64,000 nt of DNA, taken from NCBI GenBank assembly GCA_942490535.1, contig CALNXQ010000004.1, positions 248,001-312,000 on the forward strand. Reading direction: 5' to 3'. Position 1 is the first letter of the stretch, and each line of letters opens with the position of its first letter. Positions 1 to 8,630 of this stretch are shown piece by piece. The DNA is from JAEINY01 sp942490535. Lineage in GTDB: Bacteria; Bacteroidota; Bacteroidia; Bacteroidales; Marinilabiliaceae. Made by a program: the position numbers and the translations under genes. The notes beneath the pieces were generated by a model that ran no database searches, was not told the DNA's origin, and was given only the letters and a program-made list of their open reading frames with translations.

Positions 1-1742
1 TACCAGATGTGGTTTAACCCGTGGTAAGTGGCTTTGTGCAAATTATAGGAGTATAAATTACGCACCTTGGCTGCCGGAGCTTTTTCTGTTTTCTCCTTTC
101 TTCCGTTGCCTTCTTTTGCGGCTTCACCATCGTATTTCTTCAAGGCATTATTCGATACCAATAAATCGAAGGGGAAAGAGCGCATGTCACTCTGAATCTT
201 ATCCCCAATCTTCCAGTTGGTATCGTATTTCTCGGCATACAGCTCCACATTCCAATTATCTTGCGGATTGGGGATCGCCGGGGTGGTCATGTCCTGCCAC
301 ACCATATCCAGCCCTTTTTCATACAAATGACGGTATTGCTGACCCCACCACTGACGTACATCCATGCGGGCAAAGTCCGGATAATTGCCGAAGGTACCCC
401 GGTTGCCACCATAGTACACACCGCCTTCGTAATTGGTGGATGGCTCACCGGAGATGCGTTCACCCTTTACAAATACCTCATTTTTAGCACCGCTCTCATA
501 GGTTGGATAATCCTTGTTGGTGTAGCTCACCACAGGGGTGATGTTGGTGCTGCATTTGATGCCGCGGGCCCTCAGTTGATCAAAGGAGTCGGCCGGGTAC
601 TTGCTTTCATCCATGGTGAAGGTGCTGTAATTCTTCTGTATGTCCACATCCACATGCAAACCATCCAGCGGAATGTTGTTGCCCCGGTAGCCATTCACCG
701 CATCCATGGCATCTTTCAGGGTTTCATAGCCATAGCAGCCCTGGTGATTACCCAGAATATAGCGGGGCTTTAATTTGGTAGTACCCACCAACGATACATA
801 GGCTTTCATGACTTTTTCGCTGGTATCGCCCAGGAAAAAATAATAATCCAGATCGCCGTACATGCTGCCAAATAAATACTGTTGATTGTAGTTGTAAGTA
901 CCTAAATCGAAGAAGGTCTCGGAGGTGTTATCGATAAAAATACCATACACACTCTGCTCCGTGGGCACTCCGTTGAACTCCATGAAAAAAGGATTGGAGT
1001 CGTATAACGGTTCACGAACGTCGGTAGGTCCGTTGTTGTAAATTTGCCGGTACCGCATGTTGTCAAAATTGAAATACGTCAAGCGGGCACCATTTCGTGA
1101 GAGGTCTGTACCACCCTTTTCACCAAAGCCAAAATAGCGGGCCGATGCCGGCATTACCTTGGCCTGGATGGTGGAGTACTCCACGGTTTCCTGCTGGTTT
1201 TCGTGATAACAGAGGCGCTTCTTGTAATAAATAGCTGTTTCGGCATCGGAATGGGCCAAATAGAATTCAGGCTGCTCACCACTTTTGTGCGGTTTGGCTT
1301 TATACACCTGTAAGGAATAGGCTGCTTTGTTGATAACCAGTTTTTTGGCAATGGTCGGTTTCTTCGGATTCGACTGGTCTTTGACATACACCTCCAACGT
1401 CTGGCCCTGATCCTGGACGTCAAACGCCACTTTCCCCAGTTTTTGGCGGATGTGATGATGGGTGTCCATCACAATGCTACGGGTATTTTCCACGGCATAA
1501 TGTTCAATGTCGGAATGACCGGCATTAAAACGCAGCCTGAATGTATCGGGTCTGAGCACCTGGATGATGACGTAACAAGTATTGCCTTCATCATTTTTAA
1601 ATTTCAATTCCAGCTGATTGTGACCGGCATTTAATTGATATCCTAAAACAGCTCCCAGTCTCGACCAGGAGCGGTAACCTTCTTTACCTTCAAAAAATTC
1701 CTCTACGGTTTCAAATTTAAAATTTTCAACTTGTGTACTCAT
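1..1742 (-). CDS. GH31 family enzyme, alpha-1,4-glucan lyase-like (3' part outside window)
   Basis: Reading from an ATG at 1742 down to base 1 gives an open frame of about 580 residues that runs off the window. The N-terminal part fits a GH31 beta-sandwich (FGFGEKGG at about 205, then YDSNPFFMEF), followed by the start of the catalytic barrel. The presumed nucleophile is Asp484 in VWQDMTTP. Ordinary alpha-glucosidases have a WxDMNE-like sequence here. WQDMT followed by P, together with GNHQGCYGYE at the start of the barrel, recalls the alpha-1,4-glucan lyase branch of GH31, which cleaves starch or glycogen to 1,5-anhydrofructose. There is no signal peptide, so the enzyme is probably cytoplasmic and acts on glycogen or imported maltodextrin. 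GH31 membership is firm. The lyase activity is inference, and a transglucosidase is the alternative. The C-terminal part, including the acid/base region, is not visible. Confidence 0.85.
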   Translation of the reverse strand, partial: MSTQVENFKFETVEEFFEGKEGYRSWSRLGAVLGYQLNAGHNQLELKFKNDEGNTCYVIIQVLRPDTFRLRFNAGHSDIEHYAVENTRSIVMDTHHHIRQKLGKVAFDVQDQGQTLEVYVKDQSNPKKPTIAKKLVINKAAYSLQVYKAKPHKSGEQPEFYLAHSDAETAIYYKKRLCYHENQQETVEYSTIQAKVMPASARYFGFGEKGGTDLSRNGARLTYFNFDNMRYRQIYNNGPTDVREPLYDSNPFFMEFNGVPTEQSVYGIFIDNTSETFFDLGTYNYNQQYLFGSMYGDLDYYFFLGDTSEKVMKAYVSLVGTTKLKPRYILGNHQGCYGYETLKDAMDAVNGYRGNNIPLDGLHVDVDIQKNYSTFTMDESKYPADSFDQLRARGIKCSTNITPVVSYTNKDYPTYESGAKNEVFVKGERISGEPSTNYEGGVYYGGNRGTFGNYPDFARMDVRQWWGQQYRHLYEKGLDMVWQDMTTPAIPNPQDNWNVELYAEKYDTNWKIGDKIQSDMRSFPFDLLVSNNALKKYDGEAAKEGNGRKEKTEKAPAAKVRNLYSYNLHKATYHGLNHIW

Positions 1743-2432
1743 GATAATAGGGTTTAAATTTCTATTTAGAAAGTAGAATAATGAGTAGAAATAAAATTGG
1801 CAGGAGGTAACAGTTGTATAAAGTTGAGTCAATAAAAATCAAAAAGCAATGGTGAAGGATGTCCGGAAAAAAAATGAAGGGTTAAAATATTTTTTTGGCA
1901 CGATTCGGCAATCCAGGCAACTGGTCGGTTTATGCGGTTATTTTAAGTGCTTCAAACGCGCAAAAAAATTTTTGAAAAAATATTTTATCACGCAAAGGAT
2001 TGACATTTACAGAAAAAGGGCAGGTATTATTTTAAGTGTAAGCACTTGAATTATTACAAAAAAGAGATGATATTGCGCTGTTGAAATGAGTGGACTGTAC
2101 CTTTCAGACGGCTTGGCAGGCGTTTGAGCAGCAAGTGAAACCCTCATGGATGAAGCTTTAAGTAAGGTGGTAATGCTACTTGAAGCATGCAATGGAGAAA
2201 TGGGCAGGATTTTAACAGGGCATGTGATTTTTCAGGATGAGTGTAAATAATAATTGCACGTTCTTAATAGGTAATAATCATAAATGTAGCGCTCTTTTTT
2301 AACGGACAGATCTTGCAGGAGTAAAAGGGACAGACATAGAATGTGATTGGAAATGAGTGTTTAGTGCTATAAAAGGATTGAATGGTGTGGGATGTGTTAG
2401 GTAGTTCTGTAAACAATCTAATAGGCTAATCT
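1743..2432. other. Intergenic region without a convincing gene
   Basis: About 690 bp lie between the divergent GH31 and NRDE genes. The short open frames here have no recognisable protein features. The only structured element is a dyad, AAGTG-TAAG-CACTT at 2034-2047, plus a related AAGTGCTT at 1945-1952. Both follow a TTTTAAGTG sequence. They could be operator half-sites for one of the divergent genes, but there is no independent support. Confidence 0.4.
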
Positions 2433-3188
2433 ATGTGTACCGTAAGTTTTATACCCCTTGGTCAGGATAAATATGTACTGACCTCCAACCGGGATGAGTT
2501 GAAGCGTCGTCCCACTTTACCACCAATGGCTACTACCATCAATGATCAGGCGGTTTTCTTTCCCCGTGACAAACAGGCAGGAGGAACGTGGATTGCAGCC
2601 GGTGAGCAGGGCTGGATCTGTTGCCTGCTCAATGGTGCTATGATGCCGCACCGGCCCCAACCGATTGCTCCAAAGAGCCGGGGTAAGCTGGTGTTGGAGC
2701 TGTTCGAATATGAGCGTGTATTGGAATTTATCTGCAATTGCCAGGTCACCGGAATGGAGCAATTTACCCTGGTGATTCTCGAAACAGGCCACCCAATGGT
2801 GCTGCACCAGTTTAGGTGGGATGGGCAGCGTAAGCAATATGCCCGACTGGATCCCCGAAGGCCCTATTTGTGGTCGTCTGAAATGTATGATTTCGAAGTA
2901 CGCCAATTACGCGACCAATGGTTTCATAAATATTTTCAGCGCCTGAAAACGATTAAGTCCGCAGATGTGATGCGCTTTCATGGCTCGCATCAGGGGCATG
3001 ATCCGGCCAATGACTTGATTATGCAACGGCCCAATGGGATACAGACGGTGAGTATTACGCAGCTGCTGATAGCGCCCAACCGCTTTTCCATGCAATACCA
3101 GGATTTACAAAGCCGGCATATTTCGTTCCTGATGCGAACTGTCACTGCCAGGATTTATCACCGCCAAGGCGCAGAGCCGCCAGGATAA
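2433..3188 (+). CDS. NRDE family (TANGO2-like) protein with repeat-derived C-terminus
   Basis: A 251-residue protein beginning MCTVSF with the family motif SNRDE (about residues 18-22), typical of the NRDE/TANGO2 family. These proteins have an N-terminal cysteine, and their biochemical role is poorly defined. There is no signal peptide or membrane helix. The family fold appears complete through about residue 238. The last 12 or so codons (RIYHRQGAEPPG) and the stop codon come from the first unit of the repeat array that follows: the same DNA recurs at about 3590, 3820 and 4258 outside any gene. The native C-terminus has therefore been replaced or extended by repeat insertion. The gene stands alone. 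ATG at 2433 is chosen because family members begin with Met-Cys. Confidence 0.85.
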   Translation: MCTVSFIPLGQDKYVLTSNRDELKRRPTLPPMATTINDQAVFFPRDKQAGGTWIAAGEQGWICCLLNGAMMPHRPQPIAPKSRGKLVLELFEYERVLEFICNCQVTGMEQFTLVILETGHPMVLHQFRWDGQRKQYARLDPRRPYLWSSEMYDFEVRQLRDQWFHKYFQRLKTIKSADVMRFHGSHQGHDPANDLIMQRPNGIQTVSITQLLIAPNRFSMQYQDLQSRHISFLMRTVTARIYHRQGAEPPG

Positions 3189-4496
3189 AAGGAAACCTCT
3201 TTGCGGCTTAGCGTCTCTGCGGTGAAAATGCCGATTTTTAACCACAAATGACGCGAATTATCACAAATGGGAGGGGTGAATTAAACACAGAGTCGCAGAG
3301 ACACGGAGTTTTTTAGCGCCATCGGAGCGCCATCAAATAAGCGTTGGGTGTTGCCCAATGCTACCGCGAACCACCACCGCCCAGGCTCAGAGCCAACAGA
3401 AAAAAAGGAAACCCCTCTGCGGCTTAGCGTCTCTGCGGTGAAGTATCCTATTTAACCACAAATGACGCGAATGGTCACAAATGAGAGGGGGTAATTAAAC
3501 ACAGTGTCGCAGAGGCACGGAGTTTTTTAGCACCATCGGAGCGACATCAAATTAGCGTTGGGTGTCGCCCAATGCTACAGCGAACCACCACCAAGATTTA
3601 TCACCGCGAAGGCGCAGAGCCGCCAGGATAAAAGGAAACCTCTTTGCGGCTTGGCGTCTCCGCGGTGAAAATGCCGATTTTTAACCACAAATGACGCGAA
3701 TGGTCACAAATGAGAGGGGGTAATTAAACACAGAGTCGCAGAGGCACGGAGTTTTTTAGCGCCATCGGAGCGCCATCAAATTAGCGTTGGGTGTCGCCCA
3801 ATGCTACAGCGAACCACCACCAAGATTTATCACCGCGAAGGCGCAGAGCCGCCAGGATAAAAGGAAACCTCTTTGCGGCTTGGCGTCTCTGCGGTGAAAA
3901 TGCCGATTTGTAACCACAAATGACGCGAATGGTCACAAATGAGAGGGGGTAATTAAACACAGAGTCGCAGAGGCACGGAGTTTTTTAGCGCCATCGGAGC
4001 GCCATCAAATAAGCGTTGGGTGTTGCCCAATGCTACCGCGAACCATCACCGCCAAGGCGCAGAGTCGCCAAGGAAAAAAGAAACCCCTCTGCGGCTTAGC
4101 GTCTCTGCGGTGAAAATGCCGATTTTTAACCACAAATGACGCGAATGGTCACAAATGGGAGGGGTAAATTAAACACAGAGTCGCAGAGGCACGGAGTTTT
4201 TTAGCGCCATCGGAGCGCCATCAAATAAGCGTTGGGTGTCGCCCAATGCTACAGCGAACCACCACCAAGATTTATCACCGCGAAGGCGCAGAGCCGCCAG
4301 GATAAAAGGAAACCTCTTTGCGGCTTGGCGTCTCCGCGGTGACAAAATAAATTTTGATTATCCTTACCAGCTCCTCTGTGTCCTTTCCTATTTTTCCCTC
4401 TGTATCCTCTGTGTATCCACTATCACCGCCAAGGTGCAGAGCCGCCAGGAAAAAAGGAAACCCCTTTGCGGCTTAGCATCTCTGCGGTGAAAAAAA
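3149..4496. repeat. Composite tandem repeat array A (about six units of 214-229 bp)
   Basis: The marker GCGTTGGGTG recurs at 3341, 3555, 3784, 4013 and 4229, giving periods of 214, 229, 229 and 216 bp. Each unit has four modules. (1) An imperfect inverted repeat begins TCACCGC and ends GCGGTGA with about 25 bp between the GC-rich arms. (2) A sequence related to AACCACAAATGACGCGAATG follows. (3) Next is ACACAGAGTCGCAGAGGCAC and relatives. (4) Last is GCGCCATCGGAGCGCCATC, then the GCGTTGGGTG marker. The array starts inside the end of the NRDE gene and ends about 90 bp before the LytTR gene. No transposase is present. Similar modules are, from memory, common intergenic sequences in Bacteroidota genomes. 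Open frames here are repeat artefacts. Confidence 0.9.
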
Positions 4497-4588
4497 CGAT
4501 CTTGTATATCATTAAAAAAAAGTCATTCCCGGCTGGTTTGGTAATCCAATTGAAAGACCTTATTTTCGGCTGAAGAATTATTGAATTT

Positions 4589-5419
4589 ATGACATCAAAG
4601 CCACTGAATACCTCTTTTACGTATCTCGATGATTATCGCTATCGATTGCTCCATGTGGCCATTATTCTGGTTTTCAGTGTGGTGTTTTTAGTTGTTTTTG
4701 AACCCTTCAATATCAATTTATGGATCAATTATCCGGGCTGGTTGCAAAAATTTGGCTTGGCCAGTTTTGGCATAATGGGTTCTGTTATCATCGCCGTGTC
4801 TCAACTGGTGGTGCGGCCTTTATCGAGAATCAAACAATTTAGAATCCAACATTTTTTGGGGTGGACCATCATTGAAATAGTTGCCATTACAATGGTGTTG
4901 GCCCTATTGTTTGGTGAATCTTCTAACAGCTATTTCACCGAGGTGCGCTATACTTTCAAGTACACCGCTTTGGTTTTAATATTGCCGTATTCCTTTTCAT
5001 TACTCACCATCGCTTTGATGCGGCAAAAGAGTGGGCAGCAATTAGCGGCTACTTCATACCCCGCTTCTGATAAATCCGACCTGGTTCATTTTAGGGATGA
5101 AAGAGATCAGGTGAAATTCAGCGTGAAACGCACGGATATTCTCTATCTCGAATCAACCGATAACTACATCACCCTCTATTTCTTTATGGAGGGGCTCACC
5201 AGGAAGGAAATGATTCGTTCGTCGCTGAAAAAACTCGAAGACATTCTGTTGCCCGAAGGATTGATACGCTGTCACCGCTCCTTTATGGTGAATCTGGAAA
5301 ATGTGCAATGGATGAAGAAGGAGGGACGAAACTATTTAATTAAGGTTAAATCGGTGGACACACTTATCCCTGTATCCCGCACTTACGCCCCACAATTCAA
5401 GTCCTTGATACAAGCCTGA
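4589..5419 (+). CDS. Membrane-anchored LytTR-family transcriptional regulator
   Basis: A 276-residue protein. The N-terminal half has about four hydrophobic segments (roughly residues 20-40, 53-75, 90-110 and 124-145). The C-terminal 100 residues form a LytTR DNA-binding domain with the usual landmarks: DILYLESTDNYITLYF, RSSLKKLEDILL, and RCHRSFMVNLENV. LytTR domains bind DNA as beta-folds and normally follow a receiver domain. In Bacteroidota, a helix bundle in place of the receiver is a common variant and suggests direct membrane sensing. No sensor kinase is adjacent. The neighbouring small secreted protein (5524) starts 104 bp downstream with its own promoter and could be a target, which is inference. 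Confidence 0.88.
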   Translation: MTSKPLNTSFTYLDDYRYRLLHVAIILVFSVVFLVVFEPFNINLWINYPGWLQKFGLASFGIMGSVIIAVSQLVVRPLSRIKQFRIQHFLGWTIIEIVAITMVLALLFGESSNSYFTEVRYTFKYTALVLILPYSFSLLTIALMRQKSGQQLAATSYPASDKSDLVHFRDERDQVKFSVKRTDILYLESTDNYITLYFFMEGLTRKEMIRSSLKKLEDILLPEGLIRCHRSFMVNLENVQWMKKEGRNYLIKVKSVDTLIPVSRTYAPQFKSLIQA

Positions 5420-5458
5420 TGCCCATTTATCCCTTTATAGGGCTATTGGTCTCATGTA

Positions 5459-5491
5459 TTTGATGGTGAAGGGAAGCTCACTATACCTTTG
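5459..5491 (+). promoter_or_regulatory. Bacteroidota-type promoter for the 5524 gene
   Basis: TTTG at 5459-5462 and TACCTTTG at 5484-5491 are separated by 21 bp, matching the TTTG / TAnnTTTG promoter of Bacteroidota. The ATG lies about 32 bp downstream. Confidence 0.7.
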
Positions 5492-5523
5492 TGGTATTAA
5501 TTTTCACATAAAGCGAATACCAC

Positions 5524-5895
5524 ATGAAACATGTATTGAAGATTTCCGCACTGCTTTTGCTGGTCTGTTTAAGTATGACAGCGCAGGCAAAAGATACTGA
5601 CAAAGGCCTTATCGGCACCTGGAAATACGAAGCCACCGATGCACCTTCTGAGTACCAAACAGGTACGGTTATCTTTTATGAAGAAGAAGGTGTTTCGAAA
5701 GTAAAAATCGTCACCGATTATGACGTCATGATTGGTGAGAACCTGAAAACGGCAGATCAAAAGGTTGTGTTCAATGCCTATGTGGAGTATGATTACATTA
5801 CCGTCAAACTGGAATGGAAAGAGGATCTGTTGGTGGGTAGTGTGGATACGCCAGAGGGAGTGATAGCGATCACCCTAAAGAAAGAAAAGGCTTAA
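5524..5895 (+). CDS. Small secreted protein of unknown function
   Basis: A 123-residue protein with a clear Sec signal peptide (MKHVLKISALLLLVCL, likely cleaved after AQA near residue 22). The mature part is about 100 residues, acidic and predicted to be beta-rich, with GTWKYE near its start. That pattern recalls lipocalin-like or DUF2147-like small beta-barrels, but I cannot assign a family. It has its own well-formed promoter and sits between the LytTR regulator and a repeat unit. It is probably periplasmic, as no lipobox is visible. Confidence 0.7.
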   Translation: MKHVLKISALLLLVCLSMTAQAKDTDKGLIGTWKYEATDAPSEYQTGTVIFYEEEGVSKVKIVTDYDVMIGENLKTADQKVVFNAYVEYDYITVKLEWKEDLLVGSVDTPEGVIAITLKKEKA

Positions 5896-5924
5896 AAAGG
5901 GGGGCATGGTGTGCAGGAGATAAA

Positions 5925-6098
5925 TTTAGACACAAAGACACGGCGTTTTTATCTCCAGCATGTGCTATCCAATTAGCCTTGGGCGTGTGGCAATGCTACC
6001 CCGAACCCACACCGTCAAGATTTATCACCGCAAAGGCGCGGAGCCGCAAGAGAAAGGAAACGCCTTTGCGTCTTAGCGTCTCTGCGGTGAAAAAAAGA
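5925..6098. repeat. Single composite repeat unit between the secreted protein and higBA
   Basis: One copy carries module 3 (ACACAAAGACACGGCG), module 4 (GCGTGTGGCAATGCTACC) and the module 1 hairpin (TCACCGC to GCGGTGA, about 6026-6092). It is closer in sequence to array B (GGCGCGGAGCCGCAAGAG) than to array A. Together with array B it brackets the higBA pair. Confidence 0.8.
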
Positions 6099-6144
6099 CC
6101 TTGATTATCCTTCCCATTTTTCCGGTGTGTTTAGTGTGTATTCA

Positions 6145-6189
6145 TTTGGCAATCTGGGGTAAGAATAGTTACCTTTGGCGTTAGTAACG
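6145..6189 (+). promoter_or_regulatory. higBA promoter and palindromic operator
   Basis: TTTG at 6145-6148 and TACCTTTG at 6170-6177 are 21 bp apart, the same geometry as the promoter at 5459. Directly after the -7 element is a perfect 5-1-5 palindrome, CGTTA-G-TAACG, at 6179-6189, 12 bp before the toxin ATG. Its position over the expected transcription start fits an operator bound by the HigA helix-turn-helix protein, the usual autoregulation of type II toxin-antitoxin operons. Binding is inference. Confidence 0.65.
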
Positions 6190-6201
6190 TAAAGCAACCG
6201 T

Positions 6202-6483
6202 ATGATTCTCACATTTGGATCAAAAGAGACGGAAAAGATTTGGAAGGGTGAGCGGGTGAAGAAGATTCCGACAGAAATACAACAAATGGGACGTCGTAAG
6301 CTAAGAATGCTAAGCAACTCCCAATCCATTCAGGACCTCTTGATACCGCCATCCAATAGGCTGGAGAAGTTGGTTGGAAAAGCCAGGGATTTTTACAGTA
6401 TCCGGATTAATGATCAATGGCGAATAGTATTCAAATGGGATAATAATCATGCTTGCGAAGTTGAAATAGTGGATTATCATTAA
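6202..6483 (+). CDS. higB: HigB-type toxin (RelE/ParE superfamily)
   Basis: A 93-residue basic protein of the HigB/killer-protein type: IWKGERVKKIP near the N-terminus, RKLRMLSNSQSIQDLLIPPSNRLEKL in the middle, and the family's end pattern FYSIRINDQWRIVFKW. HigB proteins are ribosome-dependent mRNA interferases that block translation. The gene precedes its antitoxin, which is the usual HigBA order and the reverse of most toxin-antitoxin pairs. Eleven bases separate the two genes. The length is normal and the gene looks intact. Confidence 0.9.
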   Translation: MILTFGSKETEKIWKGERVKKIPTEIQQMGRRKLRMLSNSQSIQDLLIPPSNRLEKLVGKARDFYSIRINDQWRIVFKWDNNHACEVEIVDYH

Positions 6484-6494
6484 AAAAAGGGAAG

Positions 6495-6803
6495 ATGGAA
6501 CAGTTAAAAAATATTCACCCAGGTGAAATTCTGAAGGAGGAGTTCTTAGTGCCCATGGGAATTTCGGCCTATAAACTGGCTAAAGATTTGGATATACCTC
6601 AAACACGTGTGTCACAAATTTTGAAGGGTAATAGACGTATTACTGCAGATACAGCATTGAGACTAAGCTCTTATTTTGGCAATTCGGCGAAATTTTGGTT
6701 GGGGCTTCAGGATGATTATGATATTGAAGCGGAGAAAGCTGCGAACAACGATGTGTTTATGCGTATCAGACGATTCAATAAAGCACATTCCAATCCTGCG
6801 TAA
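6495..6803 (+). CDS. higA: HigA-type antitoxin (XRE family helix-turn-helix)
   Basis: A 102-residue protein starting MEQLKNIHPGEILKEEFL, which is typical of HigA/VapI antitoxins. The helix-turn-helix spans about residues 21-60 (SAYKLAKDLDIPQTRVSQIL, then RRITADTALRLSSYF). The FWLGLQDDYD sequence afterwards is the standard C-terminal signature. It should neutralise HigB and repress the shared promoter, probably at the palindrome at 6179-6189. The gene is complete. A repeat array begins about 40 bp after its stop. Confidence 0.92.
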   Translation: MEQLKNIHPGEILKEEFLVPMGISAYKLAKDLDIPQTRVSQILKGNRRITADTALRLSSYFGNSAKFWLGLQDDYDIEAEKAANNDVFMRIRRFNKAHSNPA

Positions 6804-6841
6804 TAATATTGATGCATAAAGTATTTGTAATCACTATCATG

Positions 6842-7868
6842 AACTGTTACCGCCAAGGCGCGGAGCCGCAAGAGAAAAGAAAACCCTTTGCGACTTAGCG
6901 TCTCTGCGGTGAAATTGCCTATTTAACCACAAATGACGCGAATGGTCACAAATGGGAGGGGTAAATTAAACACAGAGACACAAAGACACGGAGTTTTTAA
7001 ATTCAGGGTGTGTCATCAAATTAGCGTGGGGTGTGGATCAATGTTACCTCGAATCATCACCAGCAAGATTTATCACCGCCAAGGCGCGGAGCCGCAAGAG
7101 AAAAGAAAAATCTTTGCGGCTTAGCGTCTCTGCGGTGAAATTGCCTATTTAACCACAAATGACGCGAATGGTCACAAATGGGAGGGGTAAATTAAACACA
7201 GAGACACAAAGACACGGAGTTTTTAAATTCAGGGTGTGTCATCAAATTAGCGTGGGGTGTGGATCAATGTTTCCTCGAATCATCACCGTCAAGATTTATC
7301 ACCGCCAAGGCGCGGAGCCGCAAGAGAAAAGAAAAATCTTTGCGGCTTAGCGTCTCTGCGGTGAAATTGCCTATTTAACCACAAATGACGCGAATGGTCA
7401 CAAATGGGAGGGGTAAATTAAACACAGAGACACAAAGACACGGAGTTTTTAAATTCAGGGTGTGTCATCAAATTAGCGTGGGGTGTGGATCAATGTTTCC
7501 TCGAATCATCACCGTCAAGATTTATCACCGCCAAGGCGCGGAGCCGCAAGAGAAAAGAAAAATCTTTGCGGCTTAGCGTCTCTGCGGTTAAATTGCCGAT
7601 TTTAACCACAAATGACGCGAATGGTCACAAATGGGAGGGGTAAATTAAACACAGAGACACTGAGTTTTTAACTTCAGGGTGTGCTATCCAATTAGCGTTG
7701 GGTGTGGATCACTGTTTTCTCGAATCATCACCATCAAGATTTATGACCGCTAAGGCGCGGAGTCGCAAGAGAAAGGAAACCCCTCTGCGTCTTAGCGTCT
7801 CTGCGGTGAAAAAACGATTGGATTATCCCTGCCATTTCCTTTGCGCCTCTGCATCTACGTGGTGAAAC
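6842..7868. repeat. Composite tandem repeat array B (four near-identical 226-bp units plus partials)
   Basis: The marker ATGACGCGAATGGTC starts at 6933, 7159, 7385 and 7612, giving periods of 226, 226 and 227 bp. The middle units are almost identical, so this array is younger or better homogenised than array A. Each unit has the module 1 hairpin (CACCGCCAAGGCGCGGAGCC to GCGGTGAAA), module 2, module 3 (ACACAGAGACACAAAGACAC) and a diverged module 4. Three identical 63-codon open frames come from the units and are not genes. The array ends next to the terminator of the 117-residue coiled-coil gene. Confidence 0.92.
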
Positions 7869-7881
7869 AAAATCATTTCAT

Positions 7882-7919
7882 AAAAAAACAGCCGCCAGGC
7901 CTATGGCCCGACAGCTGTC
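7882..7919 (-). terminator. Rho-independent terminator of the coiled-coil gene
   Basis: On the minus strand, ACAGC and GGGCC pair with GGCC and GCTGT around an ATA loop, followed by a run of seven T. It lies about 30 bp after the stop codon of the 7950-8303 gene. Confidence 0.75.
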
Positions 7920-7949
7920 AACTTTAAAATCACTCACACACTCAAATTA

Positions 7950-8303
7950 CTATGCCATTTCTTCTGCTTTCTTCTTCACATTGTCCACATTGAATCCCCA
8001 GGCACCCAGCTTACGCTGATCATCGGTGTATTGTGCTTTCAAGATGTTACGCACCCGCTGTACCTCTTTGGTAATTTCCTGGATGGCTTTATTCTTCTGC
8101 TCATTCATCTCTTCCTTCAAGCGGTTGGCATCTTCCGCCTTCTTCTCGTATTCCATCATCTGTTCCACGCGGGTGTCTATGCCATCCAGATCGATCACGG
8201 AATTTAAAATACTCTGATCACCATCACTGCTGTTTTTTTCTTTAATTTTCTGTACCAGGTCGGCCAGACCTTTACTTGTTCTTGGAATTTTAATTTGACC
8301 CAT
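7950..8303 (-). CDS. Coiled-coil protein of unknown function
   Basis: A 117-residue, highly charged, soluble protein with no signal peptide or membrane helix. Residues about 45-100 are rich in Lys, Glu and Gln and are likely to form a long coiled coil (EYEKKAEDANRLKEEMNEQK and onwards). The N-terminus, MGQIKIPRTSKGLADLVQKI, is less helical. I do not recognise a family. It is a single gene with its own terminator, lying on the opposite strand between repeat array B and the RADAR region. It reads as an intact gene: even codon use, a good start and no internal breaks. No function can be inferred. Confidence 0.72.
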   Translation of the reverse strand: MGQIKIPRTSKGLADLVQKIKEKNSSDGDQSILNSVIDLDGIDTRVEQMMEYEKKAEDANRLKEEMNEQKNKAIQEITKEVQRVRNILKAQYTDDQRKLGAWGFNVDNVKKKAEEMA

Positions 8304-8548
8304 AATAAAGATAGTTTAAGATTTATGGAAAAATTATTATCACTATTCAAGTTATGGCAATGCTTTGACAATTTCAATAGAAAAATGCCATTCGAATAAC
8401 GGTCAGTGCGAACAAGCCCGTTGCTGCAGGTATTCCGGACATTTGAAACGTGTTATTTTTTTGCATTCAAGGAAATTTGTTGGAGCCCGATTTAGTACTT
8501 GTAGAGTAGGACCATCACATTTACAAAAAACACGCCGTACAAAAAAAG

Positions 8549-8630
8549 TAACCACAGATTGCGCAGGTTATTGCAAATTCCAGGTTTTCCGTCGGAATAC
8601 AATCTGTGAAATCCGTGGAATCTGTGGTTA
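8549..8630. repeat. Inverted repeat with perfect 12-bp arms
   Basis: TAACCACAGATT at 8549-8560 is matched by AATCTGTGGTTA at 8619-8630. The interior also carries AATCTGTGAAATCCGTGG. It resembles the small dispersed AACCACAGATT elements seen in many environmental bacterial genomes (from memory). There is no coding capacity. Confidence 0.75.

Noticed and set aside
1849..2049. 66-codon open frame upstream of the NRDE gene
   Set aside because: Lys/Phe-rich low-complexity translation of an AT-rich intergenic sequence, with no family features.
6933..7576. Three identical 63-codon open frames
   Set aside because: They are copies of the 226-bp repeat unit and have no start signals or protein features.
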